From: Methylobacterium sp. Leaf104
GTDB lineage: Bacteria > Pseudomonadota > Alphaproteobacteria > Rhizobiales > Beijerinckiaceae
Length of the DNA stretch: 64,000 bases
NCBI RefSeq assembly: GCF_001422885.1
Contig: NZ_LMMZ01000034.1
Span: 251,055-315,054, forward strand
Direction: 5' to 3'
Positions 10,066-18,216 of the stretch are shown in pieces. Under the pieces are notes generated by a model, which saw nothing but the letters and a program-made list of their open reading frames with translations, searched no databases and had not been told where the DNA came from. Both the position numbers and the translations under genes were made by a program. The number at the start of each line of letters is the position of its first letter. The stretch's first letter is position 1.

Positions 10066-10437
10066 ATGGAAGACACAGGTGGGACGGCGCGCCCGGCGCG
10101 GATCCGCATGGCACGCGCCGGGTTCTCCGAACTCGTGCTCGTCTGCGGCAAGTGCGTCAAGCGTCAGGGACTGAAGAAGGGCTCGGTGCGCCGGCTGCTG
10201 CGGCGCGAATTGAAGGCGCGCGTCCCGTCGCGCAAGCTCCGGGTCGTGGAGGTCGGGTGCCTCGGCCCCTGTCCGAAGCGGGCGCTCGCGGCCGCCACCG
10301 CGGACAGTCTCGCCAAGCGGCGCATCCACCTGCTTGACCCGGCGGCCACGCCGGCCCAATCGATCGACGCGCTGTTCCCCGATTTCGGCCCCAAAGGCTG
10401 CCTAAGCTTGGCGGACGCCCCGACCACGGACCGCTAG
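10066..10437 (+). CDS. thioredoxin-like [2Fe-2S] ferredoxin domain protein
   Basis: The 123-residue protein carries four cysteines in the thioredoxin-like ferredoxin arrangement: CGKC (C27, C30) near the first strand and GCLGPCP (C65, C69) after the third. This pattern binds a [2Fe-2S] cluster. The role is probably electron transfer or redox sensing, but the partner cannot be named. It is transcribed divergently from the co-polymerase gene, followed by a HpnL-like gene after a 146-base gap. A basic segment between the cysteine pairs (RRLLRRELKAR) is unusual for a pure electron carrier. Confidence 0.65.
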   Translation: MEDTGGTARPARIRMARAGFSELVLVCGKCVKRQGLKKGSVRRLLRRELKARVPSRKLRVVEVGCLGPCPKRALAAATADSLAKRRIHLLDPAATPAQSIDALFPDFGPKGCLSLADAPTTDR

Positions 10438-10583
10438 GTCGGACCGCGGCGTTCCGGGCGCGGGTGCTCCGGGTGGGGGTGCCGGGAGACCCACCCGGCG
10501 GGACGGGGCCGGGCCGGACGTTCCACGGGACGGATTGCGCTCGGACCGACGTTTCTCGAACCGGACGATGCGTGACCGATCGG

Positions 10584-11690
10584 ATGCCTGACGAACTCCG
10601 CACCACCGCGACACGCACGGCCGAGCGCCCGGCTTCCCGGCCGCCCTGGCCCGCCCGCCTCGGACGCCACGTCCTGCGCCGCCTGCCCCTGGCCGGAACC
10701 CTCCTGGGCCTCGCCCTCGGGATCTGGCTGATCGCCACCAACGATCTCGCCGCCGTCGCCGACGCCTTCGGCCGGGTCGGCCCCGGCGGCCTCGCCGCCA
10801 TCGTGCTGGTGCGGGTGGCGGTGATCCTGCTGTGCGGGCTCGCCTGGGGCTGCGTGATCCAGGGCCTGACCGGCCTGGGACGCGCCGGCACCGGCGCCTT
10901 CGTCCTGCTGCGCTTCGTCCGCGAGGGCATCAACGTGCTTCTGCCCGTCGCCTCCGTCGGCGGCGACGTGGTGGGCGGCCGCCTGCTGACCTTCTGGGGC
11001 ACCGCCGGCACCCTCGCGGCGGCCTCGATCCTCGTCGACATGCTGTTCCAGGCCGGCACCCAGGCCGTGTTCGCGCTGGCGGGCGTCGGGCTCCTTCTCC
11101 AGGTCGGGGGCGAGGCGGCCCAGGCCCTGGCGACCTGGGTCCTGCGGGTGCTCGCGGTCACGGCCCTGCTGCTGGCGGCCTTCCTGGCGGTCCAGCGCAG
11201 CCCGGCCGCGCGGGCACTCGGGCGCCGGGCCTTCGGCCGGTTGCGCCGGACCTTTCGCGGCGATGGCGCCGAGGCCTCGCCGGCGGGCGGGGGCGTCTAC
11301 GACGCCCTCGACGCCGTCTGGGCGCGCGCCCGCTGGGGTCGGCTCGCCGGGTCGATCCTGCTTCACCTCGCCGCCTGGGGGCTCGGCGCCCTGGAGATCT
11401 GGATCGCCCTGGCCTGCATCGGCGTCGAGTCGGTGAGCTTCACCGAGGTCGTGGTGATCGAGGCGCTGAGCCAGGCGATCAAGTCGGCGGCCTTCCCGGT
11501 GCCGAGCGGCCTCGGGGTGCAGGAGGGCGGCTTCGTCCTCCTCGGCAGCCTGTTCGGCATCGATGCGGGCACCGCCCTCGCCCTGTCGCTGATCAAGCGC
11601 GTGCCCGACGTCGTTCTCGGCCTGCCGGCCCTGCTGCTCTGGCAGGCCCTGGAGGCGCGACGCGCCATGATCCTGCCTCCGGCGACGTGA
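10584..11690 (+). CDS. lysylphosphatidylglycerol-synthase-TM / HpnL-like integral membrane protein
   Basis: The product (about 368 residues) has six to eight hydrophobic helices and the LPG_synthase_TM/flippase-like motifs VLLRFVREGINVLLPVASVG, GGDVVGGRLL and the late AFPVPSGLGVQEGGFVLLG. These are typical of HpnL and related alphaproteobacterial proteins. HpnL is associated with hopanoid biosynthesis in hopanoid producers such as Methylobacterium, but no hpn gene is adjacent, so function is inferred from family only. The ATG at 10584 is preferred; a GTG at 10572 is in frame. Its neighbour, 10 bases on, is a DMT exporter. Confidence 0.65.
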   Translation: MPDELRTTATRTAERPASRPPWPARLGRHVLRRLPLAGTLLGLALGIWLIATNDLAAVADAFGRVGPGGLAAIVLVRVAVILLCGLAWGCVIQGLTGLGRAGTGAFVLLRFVREGINVLLPVASVGGDVVGGRLLTFWGTAGTLAAASILVDMLFQAGTQAVFALAGVGLLLQVGGEAAQALATWVLRVLAVTALLLAAFLAVQRSPAARALGRRAFGRLRRTFRGDGAEASPAGGGVYDALDAVWARARWGRLAGSILLHLAAWGLGALEIWIALACIGVESVSFTEVVVIEALSQAIKSAAFPVPSGLGVQEGGFVLLGSLFGIDAGTALALSLIKRVPDVVLGLPALLLWQALEARRAMILPPAT

Positions 11691-11700
11691 CGCGGCCGAC

Positions 11701-12618
11701 ATGGATTCCTCACCGCGCGGGCCGTCGGCCGTGCCCGTCGGCCTGGCCGCGACGCTCCTGCCGGTGGCGGCCCTTCTCGGCAGCATCGTCTCCCTCAGCG
11801 TCGGCACGTCCTTCGCCAAGCACCTGTTCCCGGTCCTGGGCGCGGAGGGCACCACCACCCTGCGCGTCGGCCTGTCGGCGCTGATGCTGGTGGCGCTCTG
11901 GCGGCCCTGGCGCCTGCGCCTGAGCGGTGCCGATCGCCGGTCGCTGCTGCTCTACGGGGCCGTCCTGGGCGCGATGAACCTGCTGTTCTACCTGTCGCTG
12001 CGCACGATCCCGCTGGGACTCGCCATCGCCATCGAGTTCTCCGGCCCGCTGACGCTCGCCCTCGCGGTGTCGCGGCGGGCCATCGACTTCGCCTGGATCG
12101 CCTGCGCCGTCCTGGGCCTGTCCCTCCTGCTGCCCCTCGGCGGCGTCTCCACCAGGCTCGATCCGATCGGGGTGGGCTGCGCCCTCGGCGCGGCCCTGTG
12201 CTGGGCGCTGTACATCGTCTTCGGGCAGCGGGTCGGGCATCTCCACGGCGGGCGGGCGGTGGCCATCGGCATGTCGGTGGCGGCCCTCGTGGTGATGCCC
12301 TTCGGGATCGCGAAGGCGGGCGCGCTGCTTTTGGAGCCGGCCATGCTCGGATTCGGCCTCGCGGTGGCGGCCCTGTCGAGCGCCCTGCCCTACACCCTGG
12401 AGATGGTCGCCCTGAAGCGGATGTCGAAGCAGAGCTTCGGCGTGCTCCTCAGCCTGGAGCCCGCGGTCGGCTCCCTCGCCGGCCTCGCGATCCTCGGTGA
12501 GCGTCTCAGCCCCACCGAGTGGCTGGCGATCGCCCTGATCGTACTGGCATCCCTGGGCAATACGGTGAGCAGCCACCGCGGGCGCGTCGCCGCGGCGGCT
12601 GCGATGACCCCGACCTGA
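11701..12618 (+). CDS. EamA/DMT-family exporter (RhtA-like)
   Basis: The 305-residue protein has ten predicted membrane helices arranged as two EamA repeats, with family signatures SVGTSFAKHLFPVLG, NLLFYLSLRTIPLG, EFSGPLTLAL and the second-repeat LLSLEPAVGSLAGLAILGE. RhtA-type members export threonine, homoserine and other amino acids or metabolites; the substrate here is not deducible. It begins 10 bases after the HpnL-like gene and probably shares its transcript. The gene converges with the chemoreceptor gene, with a perfect hairpin between them. Confidence 0.82.
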   Translation: MDSSPRGPSAVPVGLAATLLPVAALLGSIVSLSVGTSFAKHLFPVLGAEGTTTLRVGLSALMLVALWRPWRLRLSGADRRSLLLYGAVLGAMNLLFYLSLRTIPLGLAIAIEFSGPLTLALAVSRRAIDFAWIACAVLGLSLLLPLGGVSTRLDPIGVGCALGAALCWALYIVFGQRVGHLHGGRAVAIGMSVAALVVMPFGIAKAGALLLEPAMLGFGLAVAALSSALPYTLEMVALKRMSKQSFGVLLSLEPAVGSLAGLAILGERLSPTEWLAIALIVLASLGNTVSSHRGRVAAAAAMTPT

Positions 12619-12657
12619 CCCTTGCCCGCAGAATCGAACGCCCGCCCCAAACGATTC

Positions 12658-12677
12658 AGGGCCGCCGAAGCGGCCCT
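12658..12677. terminator. hairpin between convergent genes
   Basis: AGGGCCGC-CGAA-GCGGCCCT is a perfect 8-bp stem with a tetraloop, lying between the stops of the exporter (+) and the chemoreceptor (-). There is no U-tract on either side, so it may be a bidirectional, U-independent terminator or an RNA-stabilising hairpin. Confidence 0.4.
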
Positions 12678-12722
12678 GCGCCGGATCGGGGGTCCCGCCG
12701 GATGAGGGCCTTTCGCCCCGCC

Positions 12723-14408
12723 TCAGGCGGCGCGCACGGTCTGGAGGAAGCGGGCGACCTCGGTGTTGAGGTGCTCGGACTGGTGCGAGAGTTCGGAGGC
12801 CGCGGACAGCACCTGACCGGCTGCCGTGCCGGTCGCTTCCGAAGCCTGGGCCACGCGCGCGATGTTGCTCGTCACCTCGGTCGTTCCGGTGGAAGCCTGG
12901 GCGACGTTGCGGACGATCTCCTGGGTCGCGGCACCCTGCTCCTCGACCGCGGCGGCGATCGAGGTGGCGACCCCGTTGATTTCGCGGATGCGCGTCGAGA
13001 TCGAGCCGATGGCGGCGACGGCCTGGCCGGTGACGCCCTGGATCTGGCCGATCTGCGTCCCGATCTCCTCGGTCGCCCGCGCCGTCTGCGAAGCGAGTTC
13101 CTTGACCTCGGTGGCGACGACCGCGAAGCCGCGTCCGGCCTCGCCGGCGCGCGCCGCCTCGATGGTGGCGTTGAGCGCGAGGAGATTGGTCTGGCTCGCG
13201 ATGTTCGAGATCAGCCCGACCATGTCGCCGATCCGGGCCGAGGCCTGGCTCAGGGCCTGGACCAGCTGCATCGTCTGGTCCGCCTCGCCGACGGCGGTCT
13301 GGGCGAGGTCCGACGAGCCCGAGACCTGCCGCCCGATCTCCTGGACCGAGGAGCCGAGTTCTTCGGCCGCCGCGGCCACCGTCTGCACGTTGGCCGCCGC
13401 CTGCTCGGCCGCGGCGGCGACGCTGACGGACTGGTTCGCCGTCTCGGCCGCCGTCACCGTCATGGTCTGCGCGGTCGCCTGCAATTCGGTCGCCGCGGAC
13501 GAGACCATGCCGACGATGCCGCCCACCGCCTGCTCGAAGGCATCGGCCATCTGGCGCATGCCGGCCTTGCGCTGCTGCTCGGCATCGAGGCGCGCCTGGG
13601 CCGTCTCGGCCTCGAGCTGGCGGGCCTGGATCATGTTCTCCCGGAAGACCAGCACGGCGGCCGCCATGGCGCCGATCTCGTCCCGGCGACCGGTCGCCGG
13701 GACCTCAGCCGCGGTGTCGCCCGAAGCGAGCCGGCGCATGGCGCCGGTCATGTGCGACAGCGGCCGGCTGATCGCCAGGACCAGCATGACGACGGCGCCG
13801 CTCGCGACGAGAGCGGCGAAGAGGACGAAGCCCAGCATCTGGCTCCGCGCATTGTCGTAGGCGCCCTGTGCCTGGGCGCCGCTCGCCGCCGCCGCCGCGA
13901 CCTCGATCTCCGAGAGCTTGGTCAGGCTGGCCACGACGGTCCGCATCGTGTCGGACATCGTGGTGTTGTACTGCTCCTGCGCCGTCGACAGGTCGCCCCG
14001 CTCCGCCGCGGCGAGGCCGTCGGCCTGCTGTGCGAGGTAGGTCGCCAACTGGCGCTCGAAGGTGGCGTAGATCTCGCGGGTCGACGCGGCCTGGATCTGC
14101 TGGGCGTAGCGCGCCTGCTGCGTGCCGAGTTCGGCGAGCCGCTGCTGGATCATCGCCAGAGCCTCCGCCTTCTGCTGCGGGGTCTTGGCGGACAGCACGC
14201 GGCCGCCGTTGATGCGGATGCGAAGGGTCGCGGCCTGGATCGCCCCGATGGCTTGCGTGGCGGGAAGCCGACCCGTCCGCAGTTCGGTGGCCGCGCTGTT
14301 GATGGTCTCGATCTGTTGGTAGGCCAAGGCGGCCAGACCGAAGATCAGGATCAGCATCACCGAGAAGCAGGCGATGAGCTTGCCCTGGAGCGATGTCGCG
14401 ATACGCAT
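12723..14408 (-). CDS. methyl-accepting chemotaxis protein
   Basis: The 561-residue protein has an N-terminal membrane helix (about 10-30), a periplasmic four-helix ligand-binding region rich in Gln/Ala, a second helix (SQMLGFVLFAALVASGAVVM), a HAMP domain (AISRPLSHMTGAMRRLASGD) and a long cytoplasmic signalling coiled coil. The hairpin tip (NLLALNATIEAARAGEAGRG) that binds CheA/CheW is intact. There is no C-terminal CheR/CheB pentapeptide; the protein ends LQTVRAA. The ligand is unknown. It is a single gene with its own AT-rich upstream region and is not operonic with the flagellar genes. Confidence 0.92.
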   Translation of the reverse strand: MRIATSLQGKLIACFSVMLILIFGLAALAYQQIETINSAATELRTGRLPATQAIGAIQAATLRIRINGGRVLSAKTPQQKAEALAMIQQRLAELGTQQARYAQQIQAASTREIYATFERQLATYLAQQADGLAAAERGDLSTAQEQYNTTMSDTMRTVVASLTKLSEIEVAAAAASGAQAQGAYDNARSQMLGFVLFAALVASGAVVMLVLAISRPLSHMTGAMRRLASGDTAAEVPATGRRDEIGAMAAAVLVFRENMIQARQLEAETAQARLDAEQQRKAGMRQMADAFEQAVGGIVGMVSSAATELQATAQTMTVTAAETANQSVSVAAAAEQAAANVQTVAAAAEELGSSVQEIGRQVSGSSDLAQTAVGEADQTMQLVQALSQASARIGDMVGLISNIASQTNLLALNATIEAARAGEAGRGFAVVATEVKELASQTARATEEIGTQIGQIQGVTGQAVAAIGSISTRIREINGVATSIAAAVEEQGAATQEIVRNVAQASTGTTEVTSNIARVAQASEATGTAAGQVLSAASELSHQSEHLNTEVARFLQTVRAA

Positions 14409-14865
14409 TATTGTTACTCTATCTTATCCCAGATGAAATATTACTCCTCGTAATCCTTTCATGAAATTTCGAACAGGCCGTTAATTCACATCGTACAGAG
14501 CGATCGATCAGTCGATTGCACGATAGCCACGTTCTAATACGTATCGACTGATGATACCTGGATCATTGTGCATCTATATTGCTGAAACGCGTCATTTTTA
14601 TCGTGATCGGTAAGTATGTCCGCGGTCTTCGCACGATTTCGAAACGTCCATCACGAGGGACGATGCCGATCCGCGTGTATTGGCCGGCCGACGCCCGGAG
14701 CGGAAGAACCCTCGCTTCCATGGCGACGGCGAGTTCGACCCGGCCGGCCGGTCGTCGCGCCCGGTCTGTCCGATTCGAGATCGGGCTCTGCCGGCCCGGA
14801 TCCAATCCGATACGCTCAGGCCGCGCCGGATCGTGCGATCGCGCCGAGACGAGATCTGGCCCCGA
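14409..14865. other. intergenic region, AT-rich near the chemoreceptor start
   Basis: About 230 bases next to the chemoreceptor start (14409-14640) are conspicuously AT-rich and presumably contain its promoter; I could not place convincing -35/-10, sigma-28 or sigma-54 boxes. The remaining bases return to GC-rich composition. One frame (14579-14938) is open on the plus strand but has no family features and runs into the flavoprotein gene, so I do not call it. Confidence 0.5.
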
Positions 14866-16269
14866 TCAGTCCTGCCGATCCAGCGCCGCGACGATGGCCT
14901 CCAGGGCGGTCTTCAGCCCCTCCTCCACGGTCGGATGATAGAAGGGCCGATCGAGGAGGGTCCGCGCGGTCAGCCCGTCCTCGATGGCGAGAGCGAGGAA
15001 CTGGGCGAGGTGCTCGCAGGCCGGCCCGAGCATCTCGGCGCCCGTCAGGGTGCCGCTGCGATCGGCCTGCAGCCGCAGCGCGCCGGCATTCTCGGCCATG
15101 ATGCGGGCCCGGCCCTGATTGCCGAAATCCACCGTGCCGAGGACCCTGCCCGCATCCGCGGGATCGTAGGCCTCGCCGACGCTGGCCGCCTGGGGCTCGG
15201 TGAAGACCATGGCGAGGCGGGTCCAGGGCCGGGGCGACGCGACGGCCGCCCGGCTCGAGGCGAGGAGACGCGCGGCGTTGGCGCCGGCGATCCGGCCCTG
15301 GCGCGCGGCCTCGTGCAGCACCGGCCGGTCGGCATTGGCGTCGCCCGCGATGAAGATCGGCGCGCCGGCGCAGAGCAGGCTGCGTGGATCGAAGTCCGGC
15401 AGGCCGTGATCGTCGAGGCGCAGGCCCGCTTCGGCGAGGCCGAGATGCCGGACGTTGGGCGGCCGTCCCGCCGCCGCGAGGACCCGGGCGAAGGTGCCCG
15501 TGGCGCGGGTTCCGGCCTCGTCCGTCCAGGTCAGGCGCACGCCGTCTCCCGCGCGGGCGCCCGCCTCCACCGTGCAGCCGAGGCGGAGGCACATCTCTTC
15601 GCCGAAGAGGCGGCGGGCCTCGGCGGCGAGGCCGTCGTCGCGCAGGCCGGCGAGATGCGTGCCCGGATCGAACAGGGTGACGGCGACCCCGAGCCGGGCC
15701 ATGGCCTGCGCCAGTTCGAGGCCGACGGCGCCGCCGCCGAGCACGGCGAGGGTCTCCGGCAGGTCGGCGATCTCGAACAGCGTGTCGCTGGTGAGCAGCC
15801 GGTCGCCGAGGTCGCGCAGGGGCTCCGGCACGGCCGGGCTCGATCCGGTGGCGACGACCGCGGCGCGGAAGCGGAGGGTGGTGTGGTCGTCCACCGCCAG
15901 GGTGTCGGCACCGCTGAAGCGGGCGCGCCCGGCGATGCGGCGCTCTGCGGGAATGGCGTCGATCTTCTCGAACACCCCGGCCACGAAGCGGTCGCGCTCG
16001 CGCCGGACCCGCTCCAGCACGCGGCGGCCGTCCACCCGCACCGGGCCGGCCTCGATGCCGAAGACGCCGGCGTGGCGCGCCGCGTGCGCGGCGTTGGCGG
16101 CGGTGATCAGCAGCTTCGAGGGCATGCAGCCCACCCGGGCGCAGGTGGTGCCGCCGGGGCCGGCCTCGATCAGGACGGCGTCGGCGCCGCCGTCGCGGGC
16201 GGCGTGGAAGGCGGCGAGGCCGGCGGTGCCGGCGCCGATCACGGCGATGTCACAGGATCTCTCGCGCAT
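14866..16269 (-). CDS. dihydrolipoamide-dehydrogenase-like FAD/NAD(P) disulfide oxidoreductase
   Basis: The 467-residue protein has an N-terminal FAD-binding GAGTAGLAA, the redox-active disulfide CARVGCMPSK, an NAD(P)-binding GGGAVGLELA, the second FAD motif IFIAGDANADRP and the C-terminal FYHPTVEEGL. That HPTxEE supplies the His-Glu pair of lipoamide dehydrogenases. No 2-oxoacid dehydrogenase E1/E2 genes are nearby, and the family also includes mercuric reductase-like and soluble transhydrogenase-like enzymes, so the exact substrate is open. It is monocistronic as far as can be seen, 100 bases downstream of gmk. Confidence 0.75.
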   Translation of the reverse strand: MRERSCDIAVIGAGTAGLAAFHAARDGGADAVLIEAGPGGTTCARVGCMPSKLLITAANAAHAARHAGVFGIEAGPVRVDGRRVLERVRRERDRFVAGVFEKIDAIPAERRIAGRARFSGADTLAVDDHTTLRFRAAVVATGSSPAVPEPLRDLGDRLLTSDTLFEIADLPETLAVLGGGAVGLELAQAMARLGVAVTLFDPGTHLAGLRDDGLAAEARRLFGEEMCLRLGCTVEAGARAGDGVRLTWTDEAGTRATGTFARVLAAAGRPPNVRHLGLAEAGLRLDDHGLPDFDPRSLLCAGAPIFIAGDANADRPVLHEAARQGRIAGANAARLLASSRAAVASPRPWTRLAMVFTEPQAASVGEAYDPADAGRVLGTVDFGNQGRARIMAENAGALRLQADRSGTLTGAEMLGPACEHLAQFLALAIEDGLTARTLLDRPFYHPTVEEGLKTALEAIVAALDRQD

Positions 16270-16369
16270 CGCGACGGCTCTCGGGTTCGCGCCTCACGAC
16301 CCCGGCCACCGGAATCGCGGGCCAACCCGCAGGGTTCGGCGAACGTTCCTGTCTGCGGCAACCCGCCCG

Positions 16370-17032
16370 TCAGTCGGGCTCGGCGAGCAGGCCCTCGACG
16401 AAGGACGTCAGGCCGGTGCGGCGGGCGCGCTTCAGCCGCTCGGCGATCAGGATGCCCTCCAGGGAGCGGAAGGCGTCGTCGAGGTCGTCGTTGACGATGA
16501 CGTAGTCGTATTCGCTCCAGCGCTGGATCTCCAGCCGGGCGTTGGCGAGGCGCTTCTCGATGGTGTCGGGGGAATCCTCGGCCCGGCGCTCGAGGCGGTG
16601 GCGCAGTTCGGCCAGCGACGGCGGTAGGATGAACACCGTCACCACGTCCTCGGTGAGCTTGGCCCGCACCTGCCGGGTGCCCTGGTAGTCGATGTCGAAG
16701 ATCATGTCCCGGCCGGCGCCCAGCACCTTCTCCACGGGCTTGCGCGGGGTGCCGTAGAAATTGCCGTGCACCTCGGCCCATTCGAGCAGGTTGTCGGCGC
16801 CGCGCAGGGCGTCGAAGGCCTCGCGGTCGATGAAGTTGTAGTGCTTCCCGTCGATCTCCGAGGGGCGGCGCTGCCGGGTCGTCACCGAGATCGAGAGGTC
16901 GAGCCCCCATTTCGGATCGGCGGCGACGGCCCGGGTCAGGGTGGTCTTCCCCGCGCCCGAGGGCGAGGACAGGATGAGGATGAACCCGCGCCGCGCGATC
17001 GCCCCGGCATGCGTCGTCAATGCGTCGCGCAT
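16370..17032 (-). CDS. gmk: guanylate kinase
   Basis: The 220-residue protein has the P-loop SSPSGAGKTTL, the GMP-binding segment SVTTRQRRPSEIDGKHY, then DNLLEWAEVHGNFYGTP and DIDYQGTRQVR, all standard for Gmk. The enzyme converts GMP plus ATP to GDP and ADP and so supports the (p)ppGpp and GTP pools. It follows yicC by 12 bases at the promoter-distal end of the fab-mltG-yicC run, a common alphaproteobacterial arrangement. Confidence 0.95.
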   Translation of the reverse strand: MRDALTTHAGAIARRGFILILSSPSGAGKTTLTRAVAADPKWGLDLSISVTTRQRRPSEIDGKHYNFIDREAFDALRGADNLLEWAEVHGNFYGTPRKPVEKVLGAGRDMIFDIDYQGTRQVRAKLTEDVVTVFILPPSLAELRHRLERRAEDSPDTIEKRLANARLEIQRWSEYDYVIVNDDLDDAFRSLEGILIAERLKRARRTGLTSFVEGLLAEPD

Positions 17033-17044
17033 CTCTCGAAAAAC

Positions 17045-17923
17045 CTATTCGACGTTCTGAACCTGCTCCCGGAATTGCTCCACCACGGCCTTCAAGTCGA
17101 GTCCGATCCGCGAGAGCGCGATGTCATTCGCCTTGGCGCAGAGGGTATTGGCCTCGCGCCCGAGCTCCTGGGCCAGGAAGTCGAGCTTGCGGCCGATGGC
17201 GCCGCCCGCGGCCAGCAGCTCGGCCGCGGCGCCGAGATGGGCCTGGAGCCGGTCGAGCTCCTCGCGCACGTCGGCCTTGGCGGCCAGCAGCACCGCCTCC
17301 TGGTGCAGGCGGTCGGGATCGAGGGTGCCGGCCTCCAGCAGCGTCGCGACGGTGGCGGACAGGCGCGCCTTGACCGCCTCCGGCCTGCGGGCCGGGCAGG
17401 CCTCGGCGGCGGCGGTGAGCCGGGCCATCTCGGCGAGCTGGCCCTCGATCACCGCGAGGAGCGCCCGTCCCTCGGCCCGGCGCGCCTCGACGAGATCGGC
17501 CACGAGGCGGATCACCCCCTCGGCGAGGTCGCGGGCCAGGGCCTCCGCGTCGGCGCCCGGCTCCTCGTCGGCTTCGATGACCCCGCGGATGCCGAGGAGC
17601 CCGTCGAGGGTGGCGGGCGCCAGCCCCTCGGGCCGGGGCACGCGGGCGATGGCGGCGGCGAGCTGGCCGAGCAGCGCCTCGTTGATGCGCACGCGGGGCG
17701 CCGCCTCCGGCCGGGTCAGGTTGAGGGAGAGCTGGCACTGGCCGCGGGCCAGGGTCTTCTGCAGGGCGGTGCGGGCGACCTCGCCGACGGCGTCGTAGCC
17801 GTTCGGCACCCGCAGGCGCACGTCGAGCCCGCGCCCGTTCACGCTGCGGACCTCCCAGGCCCATTGCACCGGCCCGGTGGTGCCCGCCGCCCGAGCGAAG
17901 CCCGTCATGCTGGAGAGGATCAT
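17045..17923 (-). CDS. yicC: YicC-family endoribonuclease-like protein
   Basis: The 292-residue protein begins MILSSMTGFARAAG, the YicC N-terminal signature, and ends with the DUF1732 region (GRKLDFLAQELGREANTLCA followed by KANDIALSRIGLDLKAVVEQ). In E. coli YicC is an endoribonuclease acting on RyhB; the role in this organism is inferred from family only. The start is the ATG at 17923. A much longer open frame reaching 19213 runs antisense-like through mltG and is discarded. The yicC-gmk spacing of 12 bases suggests co-transcription. Confidence 0.88.
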   Translation of the reverse strand: MILSSMTGFARAAGTTGPVQWAWEVRSVNGRGLDVRLRVPNGYDAVGEVARTALQKTLARGQCQLSLNLTRPEAAPRVRINEALLGQLAAAIARVPRPEGLAPATLDGLLGIRGVIEADEEPGADAEALARDLAEGVIRLVADLVEARRAEGRALLAVIEGQLAEMARLTAAAEACPARRPEAVKARLSATVATLLEAGTLDPDRLHQEAVLLAAKADVREELDRLQAHLGAAAELLAAGGAIGRKLDFLAQELGREANTLCAKANDIALSRIGLDLKAVVEQFREQVQNVE

Positions 17924-18216
17924 GGCTGTCTTCGCGTTCGTCCCGCCCCCTGTGGGGAGGCGCTCGGGATGGGGAGGGTCGGGCGATTCTACGGGAGCGG
18001 AGGCCGGCGGCGCCAGCCCCGGCTCTGCCCGGTGGAACGGCACACCGTCATGCCGCGGCGCGGCAGGCGAGCCTGGAGCCAAAGGGGCGCGCCGGCGGCG
18101 GGCGATCCGGAGCCGCCGACGGTGCGAGGCCCTGGCCCACCTGTGTGTCCGGATCCCGGGCTCCGCTACGCGGCTCCGGGACGACGGGGCGGGTCGTCCG
18201 GTTTCGTGGGCGGACG
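17924..18216. other. intergenic region between mltG and yicC
   Basis: These 293 GC-rich bases separate two co-directional genes that are usually close together. I see no coding signal, clear promoter or intrinsic terminator. It may hold a separate promoter for yicC-gmk. Confidence 0.35.

Noticed and set aside
12519..14453. 644-residue plus-strand frame opposite the chemoreceptor
   Set aside because: It is an antisense shadow of a clear methyl-accepting chemotaxis protein, with an Arg/Gly-rich composition and no motifs.
14579..14938. 119-residue plus-strand frame in the intergenic region
   Set aside because: There is no ribosome site or family feature, and it overlaps the 3' end of the flavoprotein gene.
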